Shown: positions 1 to 7,373 of the stretch, in pieces
How positions within the stretch are numbered: the stretch's first letter is position 1
How the letters are laid out: every line of letters begins with the position of its first letter
From: Candidatus Poribacteria bacterium
GTDB taxonomy: Bacteria > Poribacteria > WGA-4E > WGA-3G
Assembly (NCBI GenBank): GCA_009835515.1
Contig: VXXH01000030.1
Location: 1-17,897, forward strand
Direction of reading: 5' to 3'
Length of the DNA stretch: 17,897 bases
The notes under the pieces: model-generated
Databases searched by the model: none
The model's input: only the letters and a program-made list of their open reading frames with translations
What the model was told of the DNA's origin: nothing
Translations under genes and position numbers: made by a program

Positions 1-1
1 A

Positions 2-1801
2 TTCGGATTAGATTCGCAAGCCGTACTTGACATCCACGCCCGCGACAGCATTGACGAACGGATTGATGGGAAATTTAACTTGAACATTCTCTATTCTGAG
101 GGGTTGCTTGAAGGTAGGATCGGAGATAATGGCTATATTTCTGTCTCTGGACGGCGAAGCTACTTTGATTTCATCGTAGGCCCGATTATTGAAAGCCAGA
201 CAGGATCAGAGCAACAATTCCCTTATTTTTCGGATTATCAACTCAAATTTGCCCGCCCGTTCGGTGAAAAGCATCACCTCACCGTCAACGCCCTCGCTGC
301 AACCGACCATTTTAAAATTGTGGAAGACACGCAGCCAGAAGGTGCTGACGCGATAGAAGCATCTCCCTCTTCTGCCCTATTCAAAAACGGTTTTAATGGG
401 CAAGGCATTCATCTCCGTTCAGAGTTCACTGAAAATCTGACTTCACATTTGTCGCTCACCCGTTCCTTCAATTTCCTCACGATAAATTTTAAAGGTGTCG
501 TCTCCGAGTCGCACACGCTGACACCTGAAGGGGAATGGGTGTTAGAGGAAGTAGACTACGCCCACTACGATGTAAATGTAAAAGTGCCGGTCTACACATT
601 GCGGGAGGATATATCCTATAAACTCACGCCTACCTTTCAACTTGAGCCCGGTTTCCTCTTTTCATTTAGTCCTGCAAATAGTTTTGAGGATGGCAGGTTT
701 CCAGAATATGAAACAAGTGAGGTGGAAGATCTGGCGGAGCTTCCGGAAGTCCTTGAATATGCGCAAGAAAACGAAGGTTCAGTCACAGTAGCCAGGCGGA
801 GTGACGGAACGCATGAGATTACGGAGCGCACTGTTGAGGAGATACATGACGAATTTGGACACGATTTTTATCGTGCCGAGGGTTATCTACAAGGCCGCTA
901 TGATCCACTCGCCTTTCTATCCGTAGCACTCGGTATTCGGTTAGATTATTTGAATGTGACGGAGCAGGTCTCTGTTCAGCCACGCGGGAGTATGAGTTTC
1001 AAGCTGCCGAGCGGTTCCAACCTCCGTTTCGCGTATGGGCATTATGAGCAGAGCCCGCAACCGTCTCAGTTGTTAGCGGAAGATGGTAACCGTGCGTTAG
1101 AATCAAGCCTAACAAGACACTATATTATGGAACTTGAACATCCCCTCTCATCGCGAACGGAGCTCAAGTTTGCCATTTATTACAAAGATGCACAGCAGTT
1201 GGTAACGCCTGATGAGGTCTCGAACTATCTCAATCAGGGGGCGGCGTACGTCGGGGGCGCGGAAGCGTTTCTACGCCATCGGATTCCGGATAAGTTCTTC
1301 GGTTGGATTTCTTATGCGTATACGCACGCCGAGCGGCAAGAAACCCCAGATGTCGCCTATCGCCTGTATCTTTTTGATAACACACACATCCTTAGCCTCG
1401 TCGCCAACTACACCTTTAACCCCAATTTCGAGATCGGTGGGAAGTGGCAATATTTAAGTGGCACCTCGGAGGTGCCTATCAGTGCTGTCGCCCTGGTTCA
1501 AGATCCAGTCACACGTGGCTTGAACCCGCTTTTGGCGAGCGCAGACGAACAATTAAGTACCGAACTTGAGCCTTATCACAAATTAGATATCCGGATAAGT
1601 TATAAATGGAATGTCAAAGGCATGAAAATAGGTGGGTTCATTGAAGTTCTGAATGTATACAACCGGAAAAACAAGATAAAATTCATTTTTGAAGAAGCAA
1701 CGCTTGAGGTCCAAGGCGAGGCGGTTGAGATTGAACGTGATGTCTTCGATGCACCCCAATTCCCTCGGATCCCCTACTTCGGATTGACGCTTGAATTTTG
1801 A
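2..1801 (+). CDS. TonB-dependent outer-membrane receptor, C-terminal 599 residues (5' partial)
   Basis: The reading frame is open from base 2, so the gene begins upstream of the window; the TTG at base 80 is an internal codon and not the start. The visible residues start just after the plug region and continue as a beta-barrel: alternating aromatic/polar strands separated by acidic loops, for example GYISVSGRRSYFDF near the start, GNALRFAYGHYEQSP-like strands in the middle and a late FIEVLNVYNRKN strand. The protein ends in YFGLTLEF, a terminal Phe typical of outer-membrane proteins inserted by the BAM complex. Family knowledge says it imports a substrate across the outer membrane using TonB/ExbBD energy; the substrate cannot be told. 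The plug and TonB box lie outside the window. The next promoter begins 10 bases after the stop, so the lipoprotein genes downstream need not be co-transcribed with it. Family is fairly certain, subtype unknown. Confidence 0.85.
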   Translation, partial: FGLDSQAVLDIHARDSIDERIDGKFNLNILYSEGLLEGRIGDNGYISVSGRRSYFDFIVGPIIESQTGSEQQFPYFSDYQLKFARPFGEKHHLTVNALAATDHFKIVEDTQPEGADAIEASPSSALFKNGFNGQGIHLRSEFTENLTSHLSLTRSFNFLTINFKGVVSESHTLTPEGEWVLEEVDYAHYDVNVKVPVYTLREDISYKLTPTFQLEPGFLFSFSPANSFEDGRFPEYETSEVEDLAELPEVLEYAQENEGSVTVARRSDGTHEITERTVEEIHDEFGHDFYRAEGYLQGRYDPLAFLSVALGIRLDYLNVTEQVSVQPRGSMSFKLPSGSNLRFAYGHYEQSPQPSQLLAEDGNRALESSLTRHYIMELEHPLSSRTELKFAIYYKDAQQLVTPDEVSNYLNQGAAYVGGAEAFLRHRIPDKFFGWISYAYTHAERQETPDVAYRLYLFDNTHILSLVANYTFNPNFEIGGKWQYLSGTSEVPISAVALVQDPVTRGLNPLLASADEQLSTELEPYHKLDIRISYKWNVKGMKIGGFIEVLNVYNRKNKIKFIFEEATLEVQGEAVEIERDVFDAPQFPRIPYFGLTLEF

Positions 1802-1811
1802 AGTCAAGGAT

Positions 1812-1840
1812 TTGCCATTTAAACACTCGTTTGGTATAAT
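1812..1840 (+). promoter_or_regulatory. sigma70-like promoter for the lipoprotein cluster
   Basis: TTGCCA (1812-1817) and a perfect TATAAT (1835-1840) are separated by exactly 17 bases. The predicted start is near 1847, giving a leader of about 50 bases before Lp1. It sits directly after the receptor stop codon. Inference from consensus only. Confidence 0.7.
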
Positions 1841-1896
1841 ACTGCTATGGCAGGGAGTGGACACCCTGCAGAGGCATCCAACAAGGAGAAATCTCT

Positions 1897-2526
1897 ATGA
1901 AAACCTGGATTATCTTTGGTATCTGTACTCTGGTGCTCGCTGGCTGCACAACTGTTGAGTCCCAAAAGATGCGTGCGGAACGCGATCAACTGCTCAAAAA
2001 TTATGAGGACCTCCGCGAAGAAAACAGTGAGTTGAAGGTAAAAGATCGTATAACCGATACACTCCTCGGCAAGTGGAAATTTTTGAGCCTTGAAATGGCG
2101 GAGAGCGGTGTTACCCAAGAGGTTGCGGAAGCCAAAGCCGCGCTTTACGCCCTTGAACTGAGAAATCTCACACTTGAATTCTTTGAGGAAAAAGGTATCT
2201 ACCATTACCGAGGGAAAAAAGGAGGCACAGAGGTCTTCGGTCAATGGACTGTGATTACGATTCGGTACGGTGATGAACCGTTCCCGTTCATCCGATTCGT
2301 CAGGCGCACCGGTCCAGAGTTGGAAAAATTACTTTTCGCAGCAACTGAGGATGGAAGGGCACTTGGATTGTCGAGCGCGCCCGGATTGGATGCAGCGCGG
2401 GATGTGAGTATTTCGGTTACGCCTGACAGACTATATCTCACAATGCACGGCAAGATGCAATCAGGTCCGGCTGGTTGGGTACAGAGCGGTGGCGTGCGTT
2501 GTTATTTTGAGAGGGTTAAAGAATGA
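1897..2526 (+). CDS. Lp1: outer-membrane-type lipoprotein, first of five tandem paralogs
   Basis: 209 residues of unrecognised family. The first 17 residues form a lipoprotein signal with lipobox LAGC, lipidated at Cys17; the following Thr-Thr lacks the inner-membrane retention Asp, so outer-membrane placement is expected under the Lol rule. Residues 18-50 are a charged, probably coiled-coil helix. A beta-rich domain then starts at G58-K59-W60 and includes NLTLEFFEE, a YHYRG strand, an RYGDEPFPFIRF segment and RRTGPELEKLLF, ending in GWVQSGGVRCYFERVKE. The G-x-W entry to a beta domain recalls lipocalin-like folds, but that is inference only. An AAGGAG site at 1883-1888 lies 8 bases before the ATG. 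Its stop overlaps the Lp2 start (ATGA), so translation is probably coupled. It is the shortest family version together with Lp2 and Lp5, lacking the low-complexity insert of Lp3 and Lp4. Confidence 0.85.
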   Translation: MKTWIIFGICTLVLAGCTTVESQKMRAERDQLLKNYEDLREENSELKVKDRITDTLLGKWKFLSLEMAESGVTQEVAEAKAALYALELRNLTLEFFEEKGIYHYRGKKGGTEVFGQWTVITIRYGDEPFPFIRFVRRTGPELEKLLFAATEDGRALGLSSAPGLDAARDVSISVTPDRLYLTMHGKMQSGPAGWVQSGGVRCYFERVKE

Positions 2527-3131
2527 AAACATTAAGTGCTTTTGGTTTGATTATACTGGTTTTCATAGGCTGTACCTCGGTGGAATACCAGCAGAGGCAG
2601 AACGAGGGGGAACAACTCCGTGCGGCGTATGAGGAAGCCCGGATAAAGAATGATAGAGGGAGCGTCAAGAACAGGGTTGCGGACGAAGTGCTTGGTACAT
2701 GGCAGTTTCTTGGTATAGAGGTCTTAGAAAGCGATTTGAGTAATGAAATTGAGAGTGTTTCTATTGCACTTGATGAATTGAGTCGTAAGAACCTAACGAT
2801 CCGCTTTTTTGAACAGAACGGCATGCGTTTTTACGAGGGGAACAACGGTAGTATTCGGGTTACCGGTAAATTCTCGATCTACGTTGAACGGATCGCTGAG
2901 GTTCTATACCCGGAGCTTGGCATGAATCAGAGTTCAGGCATTACGCCTGAGGAGTTTTTATTCAATCGTCCTGGGGTATTCGGTGGTCTGCCTGGAACGT
3001 CCGATGTTTTAATTTCTGTGCAGGGGAATCAACTTCACTTGACATTAGGCGCGGGTGTATCGCCGTCTCCGACACCTGATGGATGGGTACAGAGCGACGG
3101 CATCAGGTATTCATTCAAACGGATTAAATAA
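2523..3131 (+). CDS. Lp2: paralogous lipoprotein
   Basis: 202 residues. The lipobox is FIGC with Cys17, followed by TSVEYQQRQNE, which is almost the same as the start of mature Lp5. A helical, charged spacer leads to G58-T59-W60, then the family beta domain with NLTIRFFEQ and a YEGNN turn. The centre is more divergent than in Lp1: the RYGD...RRTGPE block is replaced by a sequence around YPELGMNQSSG, although PEEFLF keeps the register. The C-terminus GWVQSDGIRYSFKRIK has Tyr where the other four have Cys. It overlaps Lp1 by 4 bases and is followed by a 133-base gap before Lp3, the longest gap in the lipoprotein run. Function unknown; lipoprotein nature and paralogy are well supported. Confidence 0.85.
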   Translation: MKTLSAFGLIILVFIGCTSVEYQQRQNEGEQLRAAYEEARIKNDRGSVKNRVADEVLGTWQFLGIEVLESDLSNEIESVSIALDELSRKNLTIRFFEQNGMRFYEGNNGSIRVTGKFSIYVERIAEVLYPELGMNQSSGITPEEFLFNRPGVFGGLPGTSDVLISVQGNQLHLTLGAGVSPSPTPDGWVQSDGIRYSFKRIK

Positions 3132-3211
3132 GACTGTAGAGGCTTTTTCTTGTAGGACGGGTTTGAATCTTAAATTACCTGAAGAATTCTTTAGACTTCA
3201 TTTAACCGTGA

Positions 3212-3225
3212 ACCTGCTGTCAGGT
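3212..3225 (+). other. small hairpin in the Lp2-Lp3 gap
   Basis: ACCTG-CTGT-CAGGT forms a 5-bp stem with a 4-base loop, 27 bases before the Lp3 ribosome site. No T-run follows, so it is not an intrinsic terminator. It might mark an RNA processing or stabilising point inside the operon; weak evidence. Confidence 0.3.
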
Positions 3226-3264
3226 CACTTGCAATTGAACAGACTCATATTAAGGAGGGGAAAC

Positions 3265-4149
3265 ATGAAACTGTTAACACTGCTCACTATCTTCGTGTTA
3301 GTATTTATGGGTTGTACCAACTTACTGGACCAAGAATTACAGCAGGAAGGTAAGAGTTTAATCGAGAATTACGAAGATACGCGTATGAAATACGAGCCAG
3401 AAAAAATCAAAAATGAAATAAAGGCACAGTTGATCGGCAAATGGCAATTTATGGGTATAGAAGTAGAAAAAGGAACTATCAACGCACAAGTGACAAACTC
3501 AACATCAGAAAGGGACCAAACAGTCTTGCCTTCTGATACGAGTACACAAACGCCAACGGTGCTTGAATCACCCCAGTCTAACACGGATGAGCGGATGTCT
3601 GAAAGCGATGAGGTGCAATTACCGCCGATCACAGTCCACGAGACCAAAGACAACGAAAAAATAGCCGCGGCGAAAGCTGCTTTACTCACCGCCAACCGTA
3701 AAAATCTAACGCTTGAGTTTTTTGAGGAGCGCACTTCCTACTATTATCGTGGCAGCAACCGCAGCAGGAATGTCACAGGGCAAATTAGTGTCATCACTTC
3801 GCGATTTGGGGATATACCCGTGCCGTTTGTCCAGTTCAGACGGCGTACGGGACCGAAAATGCTTGAGTTTCTATTTAGTTCCGATCCTGCAAGACGTGCG
3901 TCCGCCAGAAGGAAGCAGACCTATGTCGAAAATATACAGCGGGTTGAAGGAAAAAATTTTGTAAATACCAGCGGAAAACGTGGCGAGAAAGCCTCCCCAA
4001 AATCGGTTTCTTACAGACCAATTTCAGCAATCGGGATTGAGGTGACGGACGACCGGCTTTGTCTGATTCTACATGGAGATATGGAGTTAACCCCCAAAGG
4101 TTGGATCCGAACCGGTGGTTTGCGATGCACCTTTAAACGCATCGAATAA
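3265..4149 (+). CDS. Lp3: paralogous lipoprotein with Ser/Thr/Pro-rich insert
   Basis: 294 residues. The start at 3265 is chosen because AAGGAGGGG (3252-3260) stands just ahead and because it alone puts the lipobox FMGC at Cys17 as in the paralogs; the frame stays open upstream to 3055 but that extension has no signal peptide. After a charged helix and G58-K59-W60 comes an insert of roughly residues 68-130, rich in Ser, Thr, Pro and acidic residues, absent from Lp1, Lp2 and Lp5. The beta domain follows: NLTLEFFEE, YYYRGSN, RFGDIPVPFVQF, RRTGPKMLEFLF. A second, basic insert (about residues 210-250) precedes IEVTDDRLCLILHGDMEL and the end GWIRTGGLRCTFKRIE. Closest relative here is Lp4. Unknown function. 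Confidence 0.85.
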   Translation: MKLLTLLTIFVLVFMGCTNLLDQELQQEGKSLIENYEDTRMKYEPEKIKNEIKAQLIGKWQFMGIEVEKGTINAQVTNSTSERDQTVLPSDTSTQTPTVLESPQSNTDERMSESDEVQLPPITVHETKDNEKIAAAKAALLTANRKNLTLEFFEERTSYYYRGSNRSRNVTGQISVITSRFGDIPVPFVQFRRRTGPKMLEFLFSSDPARRASARRKQTYVENIQRVEGKNFVNTSGKRGEKASPKSVSYRPISAIGIEVTDDRLCLILHGDMELTPKGWIRTGGLRCTFKRIE

Positions 4150-4161
4150 ACAGGGATTTTG

Positions 4162-4188
4162 TTGCAAGGTTAGCATTTGCTTTAAAAT
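4162..4188 (+). promoter_or_regulatory. possible weak internal promoter before Lp4
   Basis: TTGCAA (4162-4167) and TAAAAT (4183-4188) are separated by 15 bases, shorter than the preferred 17. It lies in the 56-base gap between Lp3 and Lp4. Could let Lp4-Lp5 be expressed separately, but such matches arise by chance. Confidence 0.25.
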
Positions 4189-4205
4189 AGAGGAGAAAAT
4201 CAGAA

Positions 4206-5117
4206 ATGAAAATGTTAATAGTATTGGGCGTTATGGCAATAGTCTTCACAGGTTGTGCGATCTTTACGCCGCAAGAGGCGCAGGAAGAGCGACGGCGTTT
4301 GCTGGCGATGCGTGACGCTGCACGCGAGCGACACAACCCGGAAAGGGTTAAAGAGGCTGTAAAGGAGCTTCTCGTCGGTAAGTGGCAGTATGTCGAGTTA
4401 GAGGTTGAAGAGGGGAATGTTTACGCAAATCGGACGAAGTCAATGCCGCTGAAGGCTGCGGATTTGCCAAATGCTGCAGTCGTCGGAGTTCCTAAGAGTA
4501 GTTCCGATGGACAGACAGCAACACCGAACGTTCCTGCACAAGAAGCGATAGTGCCGAAAGAAATGGAAGAAAAGGGACAAAGTTCGGCTGAAGGTGCGAC
4601 GCGCCTGCCATCTATTGAGGTTACGGATCGGAAATCGAATCAACGAATATTGGGTGCGAAAGCGGCACTTGTTGCATCTACTCGCAAAAATCTTATACTT
4701 GAATTTTCAGAGGATCGCAGTTCTTACTATTACAGCGGTAGCAATCGCGGCACGAACGTCACCGGGCAGTGTTATGTTACCACGAAGCGATACGGAGACG
4801 ATCCGATGACATTTATCCGTTTTAATCAGCGGACGGGACCGGAGTTGCTTGAATTCCTTTTCGGTTCTGAACCTATAAAACAGATAGCTGCGAAGGAAAA
4901 ACAGAAACGAGCCAGGATGATACAGAGCAGAAAAATGGGAATACAAGGGGCGCGGAAAGCTGCTGCGAGACAGGCTTCTTACGCAATCGCTTCAATGGCA
5001 GGGATTACGGTGACGGATGATACACTCTTTTTAGTCCTCTATGGGGATATGGAATTAACCCCAACGGGTTGGATGCGAACTGGAGGGTTGAGATGCACTT
5101 TCAAACGGATCGACTAA
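4206..5117 (+). CDS. Lp4: paralogous lipoprotein with acidic linker and basic insert
   Basis: 303 residues, the longest family member. Lipobox FTGC with Cys17, then a very charged helix (EERRRLLAMRDAARERH) and G58-K59-W60. An insert of about 70 residues rich in Pro, Ser, Glu and Ala precedes the beta domain, which has NLILEFSED, YYYSGSN, a VTGQ strand, RYGDDPMTFIRF and QRTGPELLEFLF. Around residues 218-255 lies a Lys/Arg-rich segment (KEKQKRARMIQSRK) at the same place as the basic insert of Lp3. It then closes with ITVTDDTLFLVLYGDMELTP and GWMRTGGLRCTFKRID. AGGAG at 4191-4195 lies 10 bases before the ATG. The stop is 2 bases before the Lp5 GTG. Lp3 and Lp4 are clearly the most recent pair in the array by protein similarity; function unknown. 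Confidence 0.85.
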   Translation: MKMLIVLGVMAIVFTGCAIFTPQEAQEERRRLLAMRDAARERHNPERVKEAVKELLVGKWQYVELEVEEGNVYANRTKSMPLKAADLPNAAVVGVPKSSSDGQTATPNVPAQEAIVPKEMEEKGQSSAEGATRLPSIEVTDRKSNQRILGAKAALVASTRKNLILEFSEDRSSYYYSGSNRGTNVTGQCYVTTKRYGDDPMTFIRFNQRTGPELLEFLFGSEPIKQIAAKEKQKRARMIQSRKMGIQGARKAAARQASYAIASMAGITVTDDTLFLVLYGDMELTPTGWMRTGGLRCTFKRID

Positions 5118-5119
5118 AG

Positions 5120-5761
5120 GTGAAAACTTTAATATCGTTCAGCATTCTGATTTTGGCATTCACGGGTTGCACTTCTGTAGAGTACCAGCAGATCCAGAAC
5201 GAACGCGACACCCGTCGTGAAGTGTATGAGGATGCCCGACGAAAAGAATTTCGCAAACGTAGCCGAGATTTTTTATCGGATGACATGCTCGGTAAGTGGC
5301 GATTTCTTGAACTCGTTGTTGAGGAACGGGGAGGGAGCGAAGACATCTTGAAAGCGAAGGCTGCGCTCGCCGCGTCTAAACTTGAAGGACTCAGACTACG
5401 GTTTTGGAAGAACGGCGACAATTACTTTTATCGCCTCGAAAACCTGATTGATAAGTCTTATGGGACATACGCAACGCGGAGTGTCTATAGAGGAGACGAA
5501 CCTCAGACTGGATCGCTTCGGTTCTATCCAATCTCTGGCTCACATATATCGGATTTGATATTCAATTTCACAAGGGGTGTACATAGGCAGGTACTTACCG
5601 GTGATGGCGAAGTTTTTACCACACAGATAGCGACAAAAAGCATGAAAGTCTCTGTGAAAGAGTCGCAGCTGGATTTGGAGTTAGATCTTGGCATGGTATT
5701 AAGCCCCGACGGTTGGCTACGCCGTGGGAATATCCGCTGTTCGTTGCAACGGATTGAGTAG
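5120..5761 (+). CDS. Lp5: paralogous lipoprotein, GTG start
   Basis: 213 residues. The GTG at 5120 is preferred over the ATG at 5069 because it gives a signal peptide of the family length with lipobox FTGC at Cys17, and it follows the Lp4 stop by 2 bases, suggesting coupled re-initiation since no well-spaced ribosome site is visible. Mature start TSVEYQQIQNE nearly matches Lp2. The helical spacer is unusually basic (RRKEFRKRSRDF), then G58-K59-W60. The middle is most like Lp1 (AKAALAAS, a RGDEP turn) but lacks the RRTGPE block, and the end is GWLRRGNIRCSLQRIE. It is the last member before the propeller genes, 41 bases upstream of PD40-A. Function unknown. Confidence 0.8.
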   Translation: MKTLISFSILILAFTGCTSVEYQQIQNERDTRREVYEDARRKEFRKRSRDFLSDDMLGKWRFLELVVEERGGSEDILKAKAALAASKLEGLRLRFWKNGDNYFYRLENLIDKSYGTYATRSVYRGDEPQTGSLRFYPISGSHISDLIFNFTRGVHRQVLTGDGEVFTTQIATKSMKVSVKESQLDLELDLGMVLSPDGWLRRGNIRCSLQRIE

Positions 5762-5802
5762 TTTGTGTGTAGGTGTGTGGGATCTGATGGGAGAAACCTT
5801 TG

Positions 5803-6792
5803 ATGAAAAGTATTCGTATCTTTATTCTCTGTTGTGTGATTTCAATAGTGATGCTTGCTATGGGTCAGGCGTTGGCAGAAGCACCGACGACTGCGAAAAT
5901 AGTGTTTTCATCAAGCCTGAATGTGAAAGCGAAAGGTGGTAGTGATATCTACGTCATGAATCCTGACGGGACTGAGCGCGTCAATTTGACCCGTCATAAT
6001 GCGAAGGACTCAGAACCGACTTGGTCGCCTTCAGGAAGGCATATTCTTTTTACGTCGGACCGAGATGGCGACAGTGACATTTACCGCATGAACGCGGATG
6101 GAACGAATGTAAGGCGGATTTTCAAGAAATGGGCAAATCGATCAAATCCAACATGGTCCCCTGATGGTAGGCAAATCGCGTATTTTCGTGGAGACGAGGA
6201 AGCGATCTATATTGCTTCAATTGACGGGGCGAATGAAAAACTTCTGGTTAAAGGGTGGCATCCGACATGGTCACCCGATGGCACCGAAATTGCTTTTGTT
6301 TCGCTTGCAGGGAGTCTTGATATTCGTGTCATCGACTTAAAAACCCGTTTGGAAAGAGTCCTTGTCCCGATGGAACAGGCACTACTTCACGAACCTGTAT
6401 GGTCCCCGGATGGAACCAAAATCGCTTTTAATCGCATCAATTTCTTATTGTTTATTCTTAAGGTGCTGTTTAATGCTAAGGATAATATGCCTGCACAGAC
6501 CATTGATACTGTTAATAGCGATGGCACTGAGATAGAGGCGATCGTTGTTGACGGATCCCAAGTTTCTGACCCGGCATGGTCCCCCCAAAGCGATGCCTTA
6601 ATCTACAGCCAACTTTCTGGAAAGGAACGCCACCTCTTTAAAATCTCTTTAGGGAGTCGTGTTTCGGAACAGATCACACAGGCTGGAAGCAACTATAGTT
6701 CGGATTGGTTTGATCCAGCGGTTCTATCTGTTGTGCCGCGACTGGACTCACACCTGACGACGTGGAGTAAAATCAAGACCAAAACTAATTAG
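5803..6792 (+). CDS. PD40-A: exported WD40-like (TolB-type) beta-propeller protein
   Basis: 329 residues. The ATG at 5803 is chosen over the adjacent TTG at 5800. A signal peptide ends near ALA-EAPTTAK, so the protein is exported to the periplasm or beyond. The mature protein holds repeated PD40 blades: SDIYVMNPDG, SDIYRMNADG and five WSP motifs (WSPSG, WSPDG three times, WSPQS), with a sixth degenerate DWFDP. This is the six-bladed layout seen in the C-terminal half of TolB, but no TolB N-terminal domain is present, so it should not be called tolB. Blade 5 carries an unusual hydrophobic insertion (FLLFILKVLF) absent from the two paralogs downstream. It ends with a tail LTTWSKIK shared with PD40-B and PD40-C. 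Propellers of this type usually bind proteins or ligands; the partner is unknown. Likely co-transcribed with Lp5. Confidence 0.85.
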   Translation: MKSIRIFILCCVISIVMLAMGQALAEAPTTAKIVFSSSLNVKAKGGSDIYVMNPDGTERVNLTRHNAKDSEPTWSPSGRHILFTSDRDGDSDIYRMNADGTNVRRIFKKWANRSNPTWSPDGRQIAYFRGDEEAIYIASIDGANEKLLVKGWHPTWSPDGTEIAFVSLAGSLDIRVIDLKTRLERVLVPMEQALLHEPVWSPDGTKIAFNRINFLLFILKVLFNAKDNMPAQTIDTVNSDGTEIEAIVVDGSQVSDPAWSPQSDALIYSQLSGKERHLFKISLGSRVSEQITQAGSNYSSDWFDPAVLSVVPRLDSHLTTWSKIKTKTN

Positions 6793-6937
6793 AACTTGCG
6801 TAAATAGGTCATAAAGGGTTTTTCGGTATTTCTCAAAAGTGGTGATGTAAACGCAGGAAACATGATTGACGTTTAATACTGAAGAAGATGACGCTTCTGA
6901 AATAACCGCTTTCATTTGTGTTTACACAACGACTCAA

Positions 6938-6952
6938 GAGGTTTCCGACCTC
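6938..6952 (+). other. hairpin just upstream of the small lipoprotein's ribosome site
   Basis: GAGGT-TTCCG-ACCTC is a 5-bp stem with a 5-base loop ending 6 bases before the AAGGAGG ribosome site (6959-6965). It lies in a 178-base gap without any other clear signal. It could influence translation or mRNA stability; unproven. Confidence 0.3.
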
Positions 6953-6970
6953 GCTTACAAGGAGGAACCC

Positions 6971-7345
6971 ATGAATTGCAGATATGCATATATGACACTG
7001 TTTATCTTCTGTATGTTTACACTTTCAGTCATCGGATGTGCGACACACACTATCGAACATGATCGAGATGTTGAAGCTTTATATAGCCCTTGGTTGAATC
7101 AGTCCTTTGAAGAATTTCTGCAGAAAAACCCCGATCCGAAACAGTCAACGCCTATAGGTCAAGGTAACTATAGGCATACTTTTGTTTATGACATTGAGTC
7201 CCAAGCTGAGATTGTTGCCGAAATATTGGCAACACTGGGAGAAACGGATACCGGGCACGACGATTACTACCATGTCTATGTCTATGTGAACAATCCGGGT
7301 ATTATATATAAGGTAGATTACCGGCGCAGGACTGAAAAATGGTGA
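6971..7345 (+). CDS. small lipoprotein, unrelated to Lp1-Lp5
   Basis: 124 residues from the ATG at 6971, which is preceded by a strong AAGGAGG; the frame is open further upstream but only this start yields a signal peptide. The lipobox is VIGC with Cys23 and no Asp at +2, so outer-membrane location is expected. The mature part has a helix around SPWLNQSFEEFLQKNPDP followed by beta strands (YRHTFVYD, YYHVYVYVNN, IIYKVDYRRR). Small lipoproteins with a short W/L-x-x-S-x-x-E-helix and a following G-x-x-x-x-x-x-Y strand resemble the SmpA/BLIP-like fold, but this is a guess from layout. It sits between PD40-A and PD40-B on the same strand, 28 bases before PD40-B. Coding potential is good; function unknown. 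Confidence 0.75.
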   Translation: MNCRYAYMTLFIFCMFTLSVIGCATHTIEHDRDVEALYSPWLNQSFEEFLQKNPDPKQSTPIGQGNYRHTFVYDIESQAEIVAEILATLGETDTGHDDYYHVYVYVNNPGIIYKVDYRRRTEKW

Positions 7346-7373
7346 TAATCGCAAAGGAGGCAAATGAATTGTT

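Noticed and set aside
1819..2244. Minus-strand reading frame of 141 codons
   Set aside because: It is antisense to Lp1 and crosses its promoter; it has no ribosome site and composition typical of a shadow frame.
3180..3200. TGAAG...CTTCA stem in the Lp2-Lp3 gap as a terminator
   Set aside because: 5-bp stem, 11-base loop, no following T-run; too weak to call.
3055..3264. N-terminal extension of Lp3 (frame open back to 3055)
   Set aside because: It overlaps the end of Lp2, has no signal peptide, and the ATG at 3265 has an excellent ribosome site and restores the family lipobox position.
5069..5119. Lp5 starting at ATG 5069
   Set aside because: It lies inside Lp4 and puts 17 polar residues ahead of the lipoprotein signal; GTG 5120 gives Cys17 as in all paralogs.
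6867..6895. Promoter before the small lipoprotein (TTGACG at 6867)
   Set aside because: No acceptable -10 box at 16-18 bases downstream.
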